64,000 nt of DNA. It comes from CmP2 sp052084925 (GTDB lineage: Bacteria; Actinomycetota; Actinomycetes; Actinomycetales; Micrococcaceae). Both the position numbers and the translations under genes were made by a program. Shown here one piece after another: positions 25,922 to 35,123 of this stretch; position 1 is the first letter of the stretch, and each line of letters begins with the position of its first letter. The stretch spans positions 151,175 through 215,174 of the forward strand of contig JBQDEV010000006.1 in the NCBI GenBank assembly GCA_052084925.1, written 5' to 3'. The notes under the pieces are model-generated. The model saw only the letters and a program-made list of their open reading frames with translations. It was not told the origin of the DNA and did not search any database.

Positions 25922-27166
25922 ATGTCGAACATTGATAGCGTCGCGGTCATCGGCCTCGGCTACATTGGCCTGCCGACGGCTGCCATTCTCGCTGAACATG
26001 GCACTCGAGTGTTCGGTGTCGATGTCAACCAGAAGACCGTTGACGCAATCAACGCCGGCACCGTCCCCTTCGTCGAGCCAGACCTGGGCGAATATGTTGA
26101 GCGCAATGTGAAGTCTGGTCGACTAACGGCTTCGACGGACACCCCCCAGGCGGATGCCTATATTGTTGCGGTTCCGACTCCTTTCAACAGCGACAAGTCC
26201 GCAGATTTGTCCTACATTGAAGCTGCTGGCCGCGCCATTGCTCCGCAACTTCGTGGCGATGAACTAGTCATCCTCGAATCGACCTCACCTCCCGGTGCCA
26301 CAGAACGTCTGGCGGAAGTCATTTACGAGGAGCGTGAAGATTTGCGCGAGGGAGCAAACCTCATGTTCGCCCATTGCCCGGAGCGAGTTCTTCCAGGCAA
26401 AGTCATGACTGAACTGGTCACCAACGACCGTATCGTTGGTGGATCGACGCCCGAAGCTGCCGAGCGTGCTCGCGATCTCTACGCGCGTTTCTGTAAGGCT
26501 GAGCTCCTGCTCACCGACACCCGTACAGCTGAAATGTCCAAGCTTGTCGAGAACTCGTTCCGCGATGTGAACATTGCCTTCGCCAACGAACTCTCCATGA
26601 TCTGCCAAGAGCTCGATATCGATGTCTGGGAGCTCATTGAGCTAGCCAACCACCATCCGCGGGTAAACATCCTTCAGCCTGGTCCAGGCGTGGGCGGACA
26701 CTGCATCGCTGTCGACCCTTGGTTCATCGTGGCCGCTGCGCCGGACACTGCAACGATTATCCGCAATGCACGCGAAATCAACGATGCGAAGCCTGAATGG
26801 GTCATTCGGCAGGTCAAGGCCGAAGCCTACGATGTGGCGAAAGAGACCGGTCGAACGCCCGTCGTTGCCGCACTGGGATTGGCCTTCAAGCCGAACATCG
26901 ACGATCTACGTGAATCCCCGGCACTCAACATCGCGCTTCGACTGGCCGAAGAATTCCAAGACAGCCGAGTGCTGGCCGTTGAGCCTCACGTCGACGAGCT
27001 CCCGGCGCGCCTTAGTGCCTCTCCGAACATCGAGTTCCAAAAAGCAGAGGACGCTATTGCGGAGGCCGACATCATCGTGCTGCTGGTCGACCACGACGCC
27101 TTCGCCGGCCTCAAGCATCTTGCAGAAGGGAAGCGCGTCGTGGATACGCGTGGCCAGTGGCGCTGA
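25922..27166 (+). CDS. wecC: UDP-N-acetyl-D-mannosamine dehydrogenase
   Basis: NAD-dependent enzyme oxidising UDP-ManNAc to UDP-N-acetylmannosaminuronic acid. It has 414 residues, with ATG behind AAGGA. The order is the Rossmann loop VIGLGYIGLPTAA (about 9-21), ESTSPPGAT, the catalytic central domain with KLVENSFRDVNIAFANEL, the active-site Cys261 in GPGVGGHCIAVDPWF, and the C-terminal domain with GLAFKPNIDDLRESPA. The GGHCIAVDPWF form favours the WecC group over UDP-glucose dehydrogenase. The partner epimerase WecB is encoded at 37160-38323 in the same locus, so the pathway GlcNAc to ManNAc to ManNAcA is complete here. Confidence 0.88.
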   Translation: MSNIDSVAVIGLGYIGLPTAAILAEHGTRVFGVDVNQKTVDAINAGTVPFVEPDLGEYVERNVKSGRLTASTDTPQADAYIVAVPTPFNSDKSADLSYIEAAGRAIAPQLRGDELVILESTSPPGATERLAEVIYEEREDLREGANLMFAHCPERVLPGKVMTELVTNDRIVGGSTPEAAERARDLYARFCKAELLLTDTRTAEMSKLVENSFRDVNIAFANELSMICQELDIDVWELIELANHHPRVNILQPGPGVGGHCIAVDPWFIVAAAPDTATIIRNAREINDAKPEWVIRQVKAEAYDVAKETGRTPVVAALGLAFKPNIDDLRESPALNIALRLAEEFQDSRVLAVEPHVDELPARLSASPNIEFQKAEDAIAEADIIVLLVDHDAFAGLKHLAEGKRVVDTRGQWR

Positions 27167-27281
27167 GTTGCTGCCGTCGTTCATGCGATACTCACTGAAG
27201 CGAGCGCTAGAAGAGCTTCGTCGTCCATGATGGTCGTAAAAGAAAGCAAATTTCCGCTGTTGGAAAGGGAAGCAGGGAATC

Positions 27282-27632
27282 GTGTCATCTGAAAAGACAC
27301 CCGTTTCAACAGAGGCCTTGCTCGAAAAGTTGCAGGCTGAGATTCGGCGGCAGAAGAAGCTGCAGAACGAGCTCAAACGTGCCCTTAGTGCTGAACGTGA
27401 GCTCAGGAATGAGAATGCTATTCTCACCGAGGTACTCCGAAGCCGCGGGCCAATGCATTTGATGGCGGCTAATATTCTGCGCTCGAACGATCAGGATCGA
27501 AACACGGCCCAAAAGAAGGGCACCGTGAAACGCGCCAAAGCAGCCGTGCGTAAGGTTGGGAACAAGATTCCAGGCGTGCGTAGCGGATACCGTGCGGTGA
27601 AGGATATCGTCCGTCCGCATGGCAAGAAGTAG
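27282..27632 (+). CDS. Small coiled-coil protein with basic tail (unknown function)
   Basis: I do not recognise this 116-residue protein. GTG start at 27282 behind AGGGA. Residues about 10-50 form a heptad-rich, highly charged helix (ALLEKLQAEIRRQKKLQNEL and onward), a likely coiled coil. Residues about 75-116 are strongly basic and could be amphipathic (KRAKAAVRKVGNKIPGV). No signal peptide or membrane helix is seen. It sits between the WecC-like gene and a giant glycosyltransferase, so a scaffold or membrane-tethering role in the polysaccharide machinery is possible but untested. Confidence 0.6.
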   Translation: MSSEKTPVSTEALLEKLQAEIRRQKKLQNELKRALSAERELRNENAILTEVLRSRGPMHLMAANILRSNDQDRNTAQKKGTVKRAKAAVRKVGNKIPGVRSGYRAVKDIVRPHGKK

Positions 27633-27682
27633 GTTGATGCACGTTGGTCCCCAAGACGCAGATTGAAGAGCGGTAGCTACAG

Positions 27683-30376
27683 ATGCCTTTGCCATCTCGG
27701 AAGTCGTCCAGGAGCAATAACACGCTGACGACACGGCTGAACGAGCTAAGTCGAAATCATCGTGCCCTCGACGAACGTCTGAACATTTACACACGTGCCC
27801 TCGAAATGAGCGACGGTGAATTCCGCTCGGCACTCGCCGAGGCAACGATCACGGACCGGTCGCAAGGTGCATTGCTCGAAGGCAGTATCGAATACTACTT
27901 GGCCAACCTTTTGCAGCGCTCTGCACACGATCCAGGTTATTCACGGGGTATCGCGAATCGCCCGCTACAAGCTCGCATCGGGATCATTAGCGACCTCTTC
28001 CTGTATAAGAGCTTCGAGGGTCTTGCAGATTTCGTACCAATCACACCGACGAACTATCGCGACGTTGGATCGCTTGATCTCCTCCTGGTCGTGTCAACGT
28101 GGCGTGGTATAGACAATGAATCGTGGCGTGGAGTTGCGCAAGCGAATGGTGAGTTGCGTTTCCATCTACTAGACACCGTGATCCCGCATTTCCGAACGGC
28201 GGACGTCCCGGTGGTCTTCTACTCAAAAGAGGATCCGCCGAACTACAGCAAGTTCCTGCAGTTCGCACAGGCCGCCGACGTCGTATTTACGAGCGCAAAG
28301 GAATCGCTGCCGAAATACGAACGTGACTGCCCACAAGCAACACATATAGAAGTACTTCCGTTCGGCGTGAGTCCATTGCATCATTCGCCGATCGGTTCGC
28401 GGCAAGAGCGTGCCTCTACAGTCATTCCGTTCGCTGGATCGTGGTTTACAAAGAAGTATCGCGAGCGTTCTCGTTGGGGACGCGATTTGCTCGACGCCGT
28501 GGTGGCCGCTGACGGATATCAACTGATGATATTCGACCGAAATTCAGAAGCTGGGTTGGACCGCTATCGATTCCCCGAACGTCTAAATCAGCATGTGCTT
28601 CCGGCGATCGATCATGGTCAGTTGCTAAACATTCAGCGGGTCTCCGACATTGCTATCAACCTCAACTCGGTTCACAGCTCGATGACGATGTATGCCAATC
28701 GCGCGATTGAGTTGCAGGCCCAGAGCACGTTTGTCCTGAGCAATTACAACGCTGGTCTGAACTCTCGCTATCCGCACGTTCACCTCGTCAACTCCTATCG
28801 CGACGTGCTGGCAACCCTAGAATCGATGAACGAGGACTGGCTGCGCAAAGCCCAAGCGGATGGCGTACGGAGCGTATTCTCCAACGACTTGGCCCTGATG
28901 CGCATTCGGCGGATTCTCAAGTCTGTGGGACTAGGTGAAGACCGTATGACGCCGACAGTGGGTGTGGTCGTCGCTCAAGGGGATGACGTGCTCGCAGAGG
29001 ATATGGCTCGGCAGACGTACCCGGAGATCTCACGCACCGTCGACGCCAACGATTCCTCGGCCGTGGCAACTTTGCGAGCGGAGTCTGATGTTATCGTCAA
29101 TGTTTCATCGGAGTATCGTTACGCAACAACTCATATTGAAGACCTCGTCAACGCATTCCGTTACACAGATGCCCGTCACGTAAGTAAGGTTTGTGCGACT
29201 CATCAAGAGGCGAATGGGCGGGCACATCGTTATAGCGCTGAGCTAGGGGAGACGCCTCTAAGCGCCGAATTCGTCGGTAACGTTGCGTTGGACGCACAGG
29301 TCCAGACGGCTTACATAGTGGACAACATAGGGGTGGACCGTCGGTCTGATATCGCTACTCGGCGATCTGGCAGTCGCCCTGAGTCGATGCGACCGATTCT
29401 GTCCGTCGTGGTGCCGATCTACAACAACGGGCGGCATCTCTATCACAAGTGCTTTTCTAGTCTTCGTCGGAGTTCCGTCTTCGAGCAGATGGAGATTATT
29501 CTCGTTGACGACGGATCGGACGACGCCGTCACCCTGGAAACCATAGAGCGTATCCGTCAGGAAGCCCCGCACGTCATCACGTATCAGTTTCCCCAAGGCG
29601 GCTCCGGGAGTGCTTCCCGTCCCAGAAACAAGGGGTTGGAGCTGGCGACGGCAGAATTCGTGACGTACCTCGACCCGGACAACGAAGCGATTAACGACGG
29701 GTACGCCCGATTGCTGAACACCATGTACACCAAGGACGTAGATTTCGCCTTGGGCAATATGACTCGCTGGCGTTCAGGTCATACATTGACCAACTATGTT
29801 GGCATCATGACCAAGCGGGTCGAAAGTGCCGATGGTGTGGTCACCACTGGATCTCGCTCGCTGGCCGATCTTGGTTTCACCCCAATGAGTATTCAGGCAA
29901 CAGTTTCTCGGACTTCTTGGCTTAGGGGTCTCGGGCTTGAACAGCCGGTGGGTGCCGTTGGACAGGACTCTTTCTTTTTTCAGCAGATGTTCTATTACGC
30001 ACACCGGGTTGGATTACTCAACGACGCGATCCATACGTACTACGGTGAGGTCGAGTCTTCCGTTGTGAATACGGTAGGCGTCAAATTCTTCCAAAAGTAT
30101 TTACCCTTGGAATCTGCGCGAGCGGCCTGGCTCACCGAAGTCGGTCTTCTGGACGACTATAAGCAGTCCCGTCTAGAACCTTTCTTTACGGGGTGGTATC
30201 TGAAGAAGTTGGAATCGGTGGCGCCGAAAGACCGGCTCGAGGCGGAATCGATCGTGGCTCGGCTGGGTCGTATGTATGGTGAGCATGAATGGACCAGCGA
30301 GGAAGCATTGGAGTTTTGGGCACGTCATCATCCGGACTGGAATTCCACGGACGACAGTGTGGGTGATTCACGGTGA
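27683..30376 (+). CDS. Fused CgeB-like GT and GT2 glycosyltransferase
   Basis: Protein of 897 residues. An N-terminal helical stretch (about 10-50) precedes a GT-B-like module (about 90-430) resembling CgeB-type glycosyltransferases, with IGIISDLFLYKSFEG, VVFYSKEDPPNYSKFLQFA, VLPFGVSPLHHSP, and a donor half ending in AIELQAQSTFVLSNYNAGLN. A linker follows, then a family 2 GT-A domain (about 570-870) with LSVVVPIYNNGRHLYHKC, ILVDDGSDD, GSGSASRPRNKGLELA and the metal-site DPDNEA. Two transferase activities are expected; sugars are unknown. The 3' end overlaps the next gene by four bases (GTGA). Confidence 0.78.
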   Translation: MPLPSRKSSRSNNTLTTRLNELSRNHRALDERLNIYTRALEMSDGEFRSALAEATITDRSQGALLEGSIEYYLANLLQRSAHDPGYSRGIANRPLQARIGIISDLFLYKSFEGLADFVPITPTNYRDVGSLDLLLVVSTWRGIDNESWRGVAQANGELRFHLLDTVIPHFRTADVPVVFYSKEDPPNYSKFLQFAQAADVVFTSAKESLPKYERDCPQATHIEVLPFGVSPLHHSPIGSRQERASTVIPFAGSWFTKKYRERSRWGRDLLDAVVAADGYQLMIFDRNSEAGLDRYRFPERLNQHVLPAIDHGQLLNIQRVSDIAINLNSVHSSMTMYANRAIELQAQSTFVLSNYNAGLNSRYPHVHLVNSYRDVLATLESMNEDWLRKAQADGVRSVFSNDLALMRIRRILKSVGLGEDRMTPTVGVVVAQGDDVLAEDMARQTYPEISRTVDANDSSAVATLRAESDVIVNVSSEYRYATTHIEDLVNAFRYTDARHVSKVCATHQEANGRAHRYSAELGETPLSAEFVGNVALDAQVQTAYIVDNIGVDRRSDIATRRSGSRPESMRPILSVVVPIYNNGRHLYHKCFSSLRRSSVFEQMEIILVDDGSDDAVTLETIERIRQEAPHVITYQFPQGGSGSASRPRNKGLELATAEFVTYLDPDNEAINDGYARLLNTMYTKDVDFALGNMTRWRSGHTLTNYVGIMTKRVESADGVVTTGSRSLADLGFTPMSIQATVSRTSWLRGLGLEQPVGAVGQDSFFFQQMFYYAHRVGLLNDAIHTYYGEVESSVVNTVGVKFFQKYLPLESARAAWLTEVGLLDDYKQSRLEPFFTGWYLKKLESVAPKDRLEAESIVARLGRMYGEHEWTSEEALEFWARHHPDWNSTDDSVGDSR

Positions 30377-32880
30377 ACGACCAATCACAGTGGTTTGACG
30401 CCTATCTGCAGGCGCTGATTGCAGAGGACCGGTTGTGCGCAGGCCAATTTGAAACGGCAGAGTTCGTTCTCGGCTCCCACGTAGAGGTGGCCTCTGTGCT
30501 GGACTCTCTCGTACTCTCGCGCTCGCACGTTGCCATTGAGGATCCGGCACTACTTCTTGAGCTGAGCATTACCGCTCATGCACGCGGTCTGAAGAACACC
30601 GCCGCGCGCATTCTGCGTCGCATCCGCGGAATTCAGTGGCTCCTTGAAGACATTAGCGATGCTCAGCGACACATTGTCGAAGAACTCATGGATTACCCGT
30701 TGACGGATGTTCTTTCGACCCACGATGCGATCATCGTGACTGACGTGAAGGCAACCGGTCTTATCGAGGAGCTGACCAAGAGCCTCGAGCTGGTCACCAC
30801 GCGTCGGATTAAGCTGGATTTGGCGTCGAATCTGGATTCCGCAAACGCGGTAAAGTCGTTGCTCAAGAGCTTCGACTCGTATGCGGATGAGTTACACAAG
30901 TTGGTCATCGTCGTCGACGCAGATCATCGGGATGAATTGCAATCCGGGCGGCGGCTCGGCCAGGTTCTGGGAGTACCGGTTCTGGCATTGACTGTCAACG
31001 CCGCTGCTACGGGCGGGGAATCGACTCAAGCCCGCGCATTCACAGGGCTTCCAGTAGGTATCTGGGCACCACAGTTCTTGCTTCAGTATGACGACGGGAT
31101 TCGTCAGATGGGCGATCCTCGCTCGGCCGTGGAGACCACCTCCTTCATACGTGTGGCATCGGCCTTGCCTCCAGACACGACTGGGGCGTCTGAGATGCTC
31201 ATCAAGCTCGGGTTCTTGCTGCGAGACGGCGTCAACTTCCAGCGTCGGCCTTCTGCCGCGTCATCGACGCTGGAGTACAACACATTCTCGTGGATTAAGA
31301 ATGAGAGTTTGACGGGTCGCACATCTGACCTGAACCGTTTCGACACATATGCGATCGCGTTGGACTGGCTGTGGCAGCTTCCAAAAGAAACTCGTGTCGG
31401 GATCATGATCTCAACCCTGGAATCGTCGTTGTTGTCTGGGACAGACAGTGAACGCGCCTCGACCTTGATGTTGGCAGCTCGGTCATCTGTTGGGGATTTC
31501 ATACGCTCCTACACTGCTGCTCAAAGTTTTACTGACCAGGACTACGCCTCCGTAGTGGAACGGCTCAGTAGTGGAGAGGCCCCGCTAAACGGCGCCGATG
31601 AATTCATTCTTCGGGAGTCGACGGCTGCTCTAAAGCTAAAGAAGCTCCTGGAAGAATCCACGGACTACGCCATCTCGTCGACCCCGACATCGGGGGACAA
31701 CGGCGAAGAGAAGATCGTCTGCATTCTTCACGGATCTGCACCTCTACAGTCGGGCGGCTATGCGATCCGCGCGCATGGAATTCTGCGGGCATTGCGACAG
31801 CGTGATGTCAACATCGTCGCGGCCACGCGGCCGGGTTTTGGATGGGACCCCGAAAGGTCCACCGTGGATACACACGACGGTGTCGATTATCATCGGCTCC
31901 CTGACACGGGTGTGCCTCGGGAACTAGGGGAAGCGCAACACATGTTGAGCTTCATCGAACCCTACGAACGTTTTCTGCGGGAACAGGGCGCGACGAAGGT
32001 CCATGTTCGTTCGACCTATCTGATCGCGGTGCCAGCCATCATTGCTGCGCACCGACTAGGTCTTAAAGTTGTTTACGAAGTGTCAGGGTTGTGGGAGCTC
32101 GTTTACGAAGATCGTGAGAAGCGGGAGAGCCTGCTCAATCGCAGCCCGTTCGCAACCTTCGGCGAGGTTCTTGCCGTTCGCCATGCGGACCAGGTGATCG
32201 TGATGAACGACGCGGTACGCGAACTATCCATCTCACGAGGTGCTGATCCGGACCGTTTGCGCGTCGCCCCCAATGCTGTTGACGTAACCTTGTTTGCTCC
32301 CGCCCCCAGCTCAAGAGGGGAGGCCAACGATCTGACCGTCGGATACATTGGCAGCTTCGTTGACTATGAAGGGATCGACAAGATCGTTAAGGCGGCGGCT
32401 GATTTGAAAGCTCGTGGCTTCTCGACGAACTTCAGGTTAGTCGGTGATGGACAGCGTCGTCCCGTCATCGAGCAACTGGTGGAGAAATACGACGTCGGAG
32501 ATATCGTCACCCTCACCGGTCGTGTGCCCCACGCTCAGGTTGTCGACGAGTACCGGACCATTGACATCCTGGTGTATCCACGAAAGAACACAGGGGCCAC
32601 TAGCACTGTAACTCCGCTCAAGCCCTTCGAAGCGCTGGCCATGGAAAAGGCGGTGATCGTTTCGGATGTGGCGCCTTTGAAGGAGATCGCCGGTGACAAT
32701 GAACGAGCCTTGGTGGTACGCCACAACTCCAGTCGCGAGTTGACCGAAGCCATCCAGCAGCTCCTTCAAGACCCGTCATTACGCGAGAAACTTGGCCGCG
32801 CGGGCCGTGCATGGGTCTCGGAGCACCGGAACTGGTCGATCGTCGTCCAGGCGTTTCTTGACGCATACGCCGAGCTCTGA
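30373..32880 (+). CDS. GT4 glycosyltransferase with long uncharacterised N-terminal region
   Basis: Protein of 835 residues starting at GTG 30373 inside the previous stop. The C-terminal half (about 450-835) is a GT4 enzyme with SGGYAIRAHGILRALRQRD, YEVSGLWELVYEDREKRE, VGYIGSFVDYEGIDKIVKAA, RLVGDG and PLKPFEALAMEKAVIVSD. The first 450 residues are not recognised: a helical start (HARGLKNTAARILRRIRG) is followed by a mixed region with LVIVVDADHRDELQSGRRLG that could be a degenerate transferase fold. The C-terminal half is clearly paralogous to the second module of the 22783-25746 protein. It converges on an acyltransferase gene 54 bases away. Confidence 0.75.
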   Translation: MNDQSQWFDAYLQALIAEDRLCAGQFETAEFVLGSHVEVASVLDSLVLSRSHVAIEDPALLLELSITAHARGLKNTAARILRRIRGIQWLLEDISDAQRHIVEELMDYPLTDVLSTHDAIIVTDVKATGLIEELTKSLELVTTRRIKLDLASNLDSANAVKSLLKSFDSYADELHKLVIVVDADHRDELQSGRRLGQVLGVPVLALTVNAAATGGESTQARAFTGLPVGIWAPQFLLQYDDGIRQMGDPRSAVETTSFIRVASALPPDTTGASEMLIKLGFLLRDGVNFQRRPSAASSTLEYNTFSWIKNESLTGRTSDLNRFDTYAIALDWLWQLPKETRVGIMISTLESSLLSGTDSERASTLMLAARSSVGDFIRSYTAAQSFTDQDYASVVERLSSGEAPLNGADEFILRESTAALKLKKLLEESTDYAISSTPTSGDNGEEKIVCILHGSAPLQSGGYAIRAHGILRALRQRDVNIVAATRPGFGWDPERSTVDTHDGVDYHRLPDTGVPRELGEAQHMLSFIEPYERFLREQGATKVHVRSTYLIAVPAIIAAHRLGLKVVYEVSGLWELVYEDREKRESLLNRSPFATFGEVLAVRHADQVIVMNDAVRELSISRGADPDRLRVAPNAVDVTLFAPAPSSRGEANDLTVGYIGSFVDYEGIDKIVKAAADLKARGFSTNFRLVGDGQRRPVIEQLVEKYDVGDIVTLTGRVPHAQVVDEYRTIDILVYPRKNTGATSTVTPLKPFEALAMEKAVIVSDVAPLKEIAGDNERALVVRHNSSRELTEAIQQLLQDPSLREKLGRAGRAWVSEHRNWSIVVQAFLDAYAEL

Positions 32881-32934
32881 GCATCACCTTCATCGATCAT
32901 TGGCGGCGTGGGCCCGCCTGCGAAGCAGCGTGGT

Positions 32935-35073
32935 CTACTCTGCGACACCTTGTTCGTTGAGCTCAGCTTCGAAGGAATCGATATAGGTCCTGACGAAGTC
33001 CGAAGCAAGATGATGATGGTCATAGTAGGCGACCATGCCTCCGACCAGACCGTAGCAACGACCATCTCGACACAGTCCGGGGTTCGGGTCGAAAGTCGCC
33101 GTGACGGCATCGGATGATTCCGCAGCAGCCGTGAGGTTAGCCCTACGCTGGCTCGTATTCTCGACGGTCTCCGAACAGTCTTCAGCCGCCGAATCTGGGT
33201 GAGATTCGATGCACTGAGGGATATCGATCTCCACCTCGCCGAAGTGCGGTGTCTCCTTGAAAACAACCACATCCTTGCCGGCTTCTTGCCACCGCTGCCA
33301 CAGGTCATCGAAGCCCTGATCGGTGACATCCGTCCCAGAGTTTCCAGTCTCGTCGTAGTAGGTCCGGTTCACTCGTGAGGCAGCCGTGAAGACTACGTCG
33401 ATTGATTCATCGTTGGCGATTTCCTCGGCGGATTCCGCGACGAAGTCTGTGCAGGCTTGAGTTTCCTCAGAAGCAGCCGTACCTGCCTCTTCAGTGCGAC
33501 TCAGATCCAGGGGAGTGCAGCCGCTCTTGGTGTAAGTCTTGATAGTCCATCCGTTTGCCTTGCCGTAGTCGTCCAACAACGGCAGCCACATGCGCGCATG
33601 GGAGTCGCCGATGATAGCGGCGGTGCGCGTGCTATCTTCAACCGGAACACCAAGCTCACAGTGCGTAGGCGGGACGTCTCCCGGAGGAATGTTGCATTCG
33701 GATAGAGGGTCGTCTGTGCGTTGTTCGACAACTTCGGCCGGTGGAACCAGGACGTCAGAGGTGAAGATTTCATCATCAGAACAGTCATTCAGCATGGCAT
33801 TCGCGCCTGTGCATTCATCGGTTGCTGAATACTCTTGAGCCTGTGTGCCTGGTAGCACCCGAGGCGTGATGAGCGCGAAAGCACTGATGGCTGCCATACC
33901 GACCGCCATCATGGCGAAGCTACGACGACTTGGCTTCAGATACGGGGCGAATCGTATGGGATCCTCGACTAACTTCTGCGACATTGCGGAAAGAACAATT
34001 GCAACGATGGCTAGGATGATCTTGTGGTACCAAAGGAACGATTCCATCGTGGTTGAAGCCAGCACGATGAGCGGCCAATGCCATAAGTAGATGGCGTAGG
34101 ACCAGTCTCCGAGTCGAACAAACGACGGACGGCTGGCCCACCAATAGACTCCGAAACCGCGGGCCATCGTTCCATAGCGGATAAACATGGCCGTTCCGAG
34201 GACCGGAACAAGAGCGACGTAGCCCGGGAACAAGGACTCCCCGGAGAGCCAGAACGCCGAGAAGAGTACCAGAGCAAGCCCACCCCAGCCCAGCAAGTTG
34301 CTCAGGCGCGGGTTTCGCTGCGAGGAGGGGACCATCAATGCGAGTAAGCCGCCAACGCAGAATTCCCAGAATCGGGTCGGTGTGACGAAGTAAGCCTGCG
34401 AAGGGCTGTAGTTCGTGTAGAGAATGGAGAACACCAGGGAAGCCGCGCCCAATAGTGCCAGGGCGAGGATCAAGACGATGCGTAGCGCCGCCGCCGTTTC
34501 TGCAGAAGCTGATGTCTTTTTAGCCTTTGCCCAGATGAAGACTGCAATTAGCAGGAGAATGGGCAGAACCAGATAGAACTGCTCCTCGACGGAGAGCGAC
34601 CAATAGTGCAGCACCATTGTCTGTTCGTTGTCCTGGGCGGAATAGTCGACGGCATCGATGGCGAGGACCCAGTTCAAAGCATAGAAGGTGGCGCCGAGAA
34701 GTTGCCTGAGATTCGGTTCCCAGGTGGTTTGAGGCATAAAGAGGAACAAGAGCCCCAAAGTGACTGCCAGGACCAGGAAGGCCAATGGCAGTAGCCTCCT
34801 CACTCTCCTCGCCCAGAACTGACCTAATCGGATCGTGCCGGTTCGGATCAGTTCTTTGTACAAGTGCCCGACGATTAGAAACCCGGAGATGACGAAGAAC
34901 ACGTCGACTCCTACGAAGCCGCCGGTCAATCGTTCCGGCCACAAGTGATGAAGCAATACCAAACCGACAGCAAAGGCTCGGAGCCCCTGCAGTTCAAGTC
35001 GGAAGGACGATCCAGAAGCAACTTCAGTTCGGCTGGTAGTTGTTTGGGTCGTTGTCGGATGCGAATTGGGCAC
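32935..35073 (-). CDS. Acyltransferase-3 / SGNH O-acetyltransferase
   Basis: Membrane protein of 712 residues of the OafA/OatA type that moves acetyl groups across the membrane and O-acetylates a surface glycan. The N-terminal acyltransferase-3 domain has about ten membrane helices and the motifs RLELQGLRAFAVGLVLLHH, GGFVGVDVFFVISGFLI, RRVRRLLP, HYWSLSVEEQFYL and YAIYLWHWP. The extracellular SGNH domain (about residues 480-700) has GDSHARMWLP with the catalytic Ser and a C-terminal DHHHL with the catalytic Asp/His. It is the last gene of the minus-strand transporter operon, 50 bases after the ATPase gene, and probably modifies the exported polysaccharide. Confidence 0.88.
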   Translation of the reverse strand: MPNSHPTTTQTTTSRTEVASGSSFRLELQGLRAFAVGLVLLHHLWPERLTGGFVGVDVFFVISGFLIVGHLYKELIRTGTIRLGQFWARRVRRLLPLAFLVLAVTLGLLFLFMPQTTWEPNLRQLLGATFYALNWVLAIDAVDYSAQDNEQTMVLHYWSLSVEEQFYLVLPILLLIAVFIWAKAKKTSASAETAAALRIVLILALALLGAASLVFSILYTNYSPSQAYFVTPTRFWEFCVGGLLALMVPSSQRNPRLSNLLGWGGLALVLFSAFWLSGESLFPGYVALVPVLGTAMFIRYGTMARGFGVYWWASRPSFVRLGDWSYAIYLWHWPLIVLASTTMESFLWYHKIILAIVAIVLSAMSQKLVEDPIRFAPYLKPSRRSFAMMAVGMAAISAFALITPRVLPGTQAQEYSATDECTGANAMLNDCSDDEIFTSDVLVPPAEVVEQRTDDPLSECNIPPGDVPPTHCELGVPVEDSTRTAAIIGDSHARMWLPLLDDYGKANGWTIKTYTKSGCTPLDLSRTEEAGTAASEETQACTDFVAESAEEIANDESIDVVFTAASRVNRTYYDETGNSGTDVTDQGFDDLWQRWQEAGKDVVVFKETPHFGEVEIDIPQCIESHPDSAAEDCSETVENTSQRRANLTAAAESSDAVTATFDPNPGLCRDGRCYGLVGGMVAYYDHHHLASDFVRTYIDSFEAELNEQGVAE

Positions 35074-35123
35074 AGAGGCTACCTAACGAAGAGGATGCTT
35101 TGTCGGTTTCAGCTGGGTACGGA

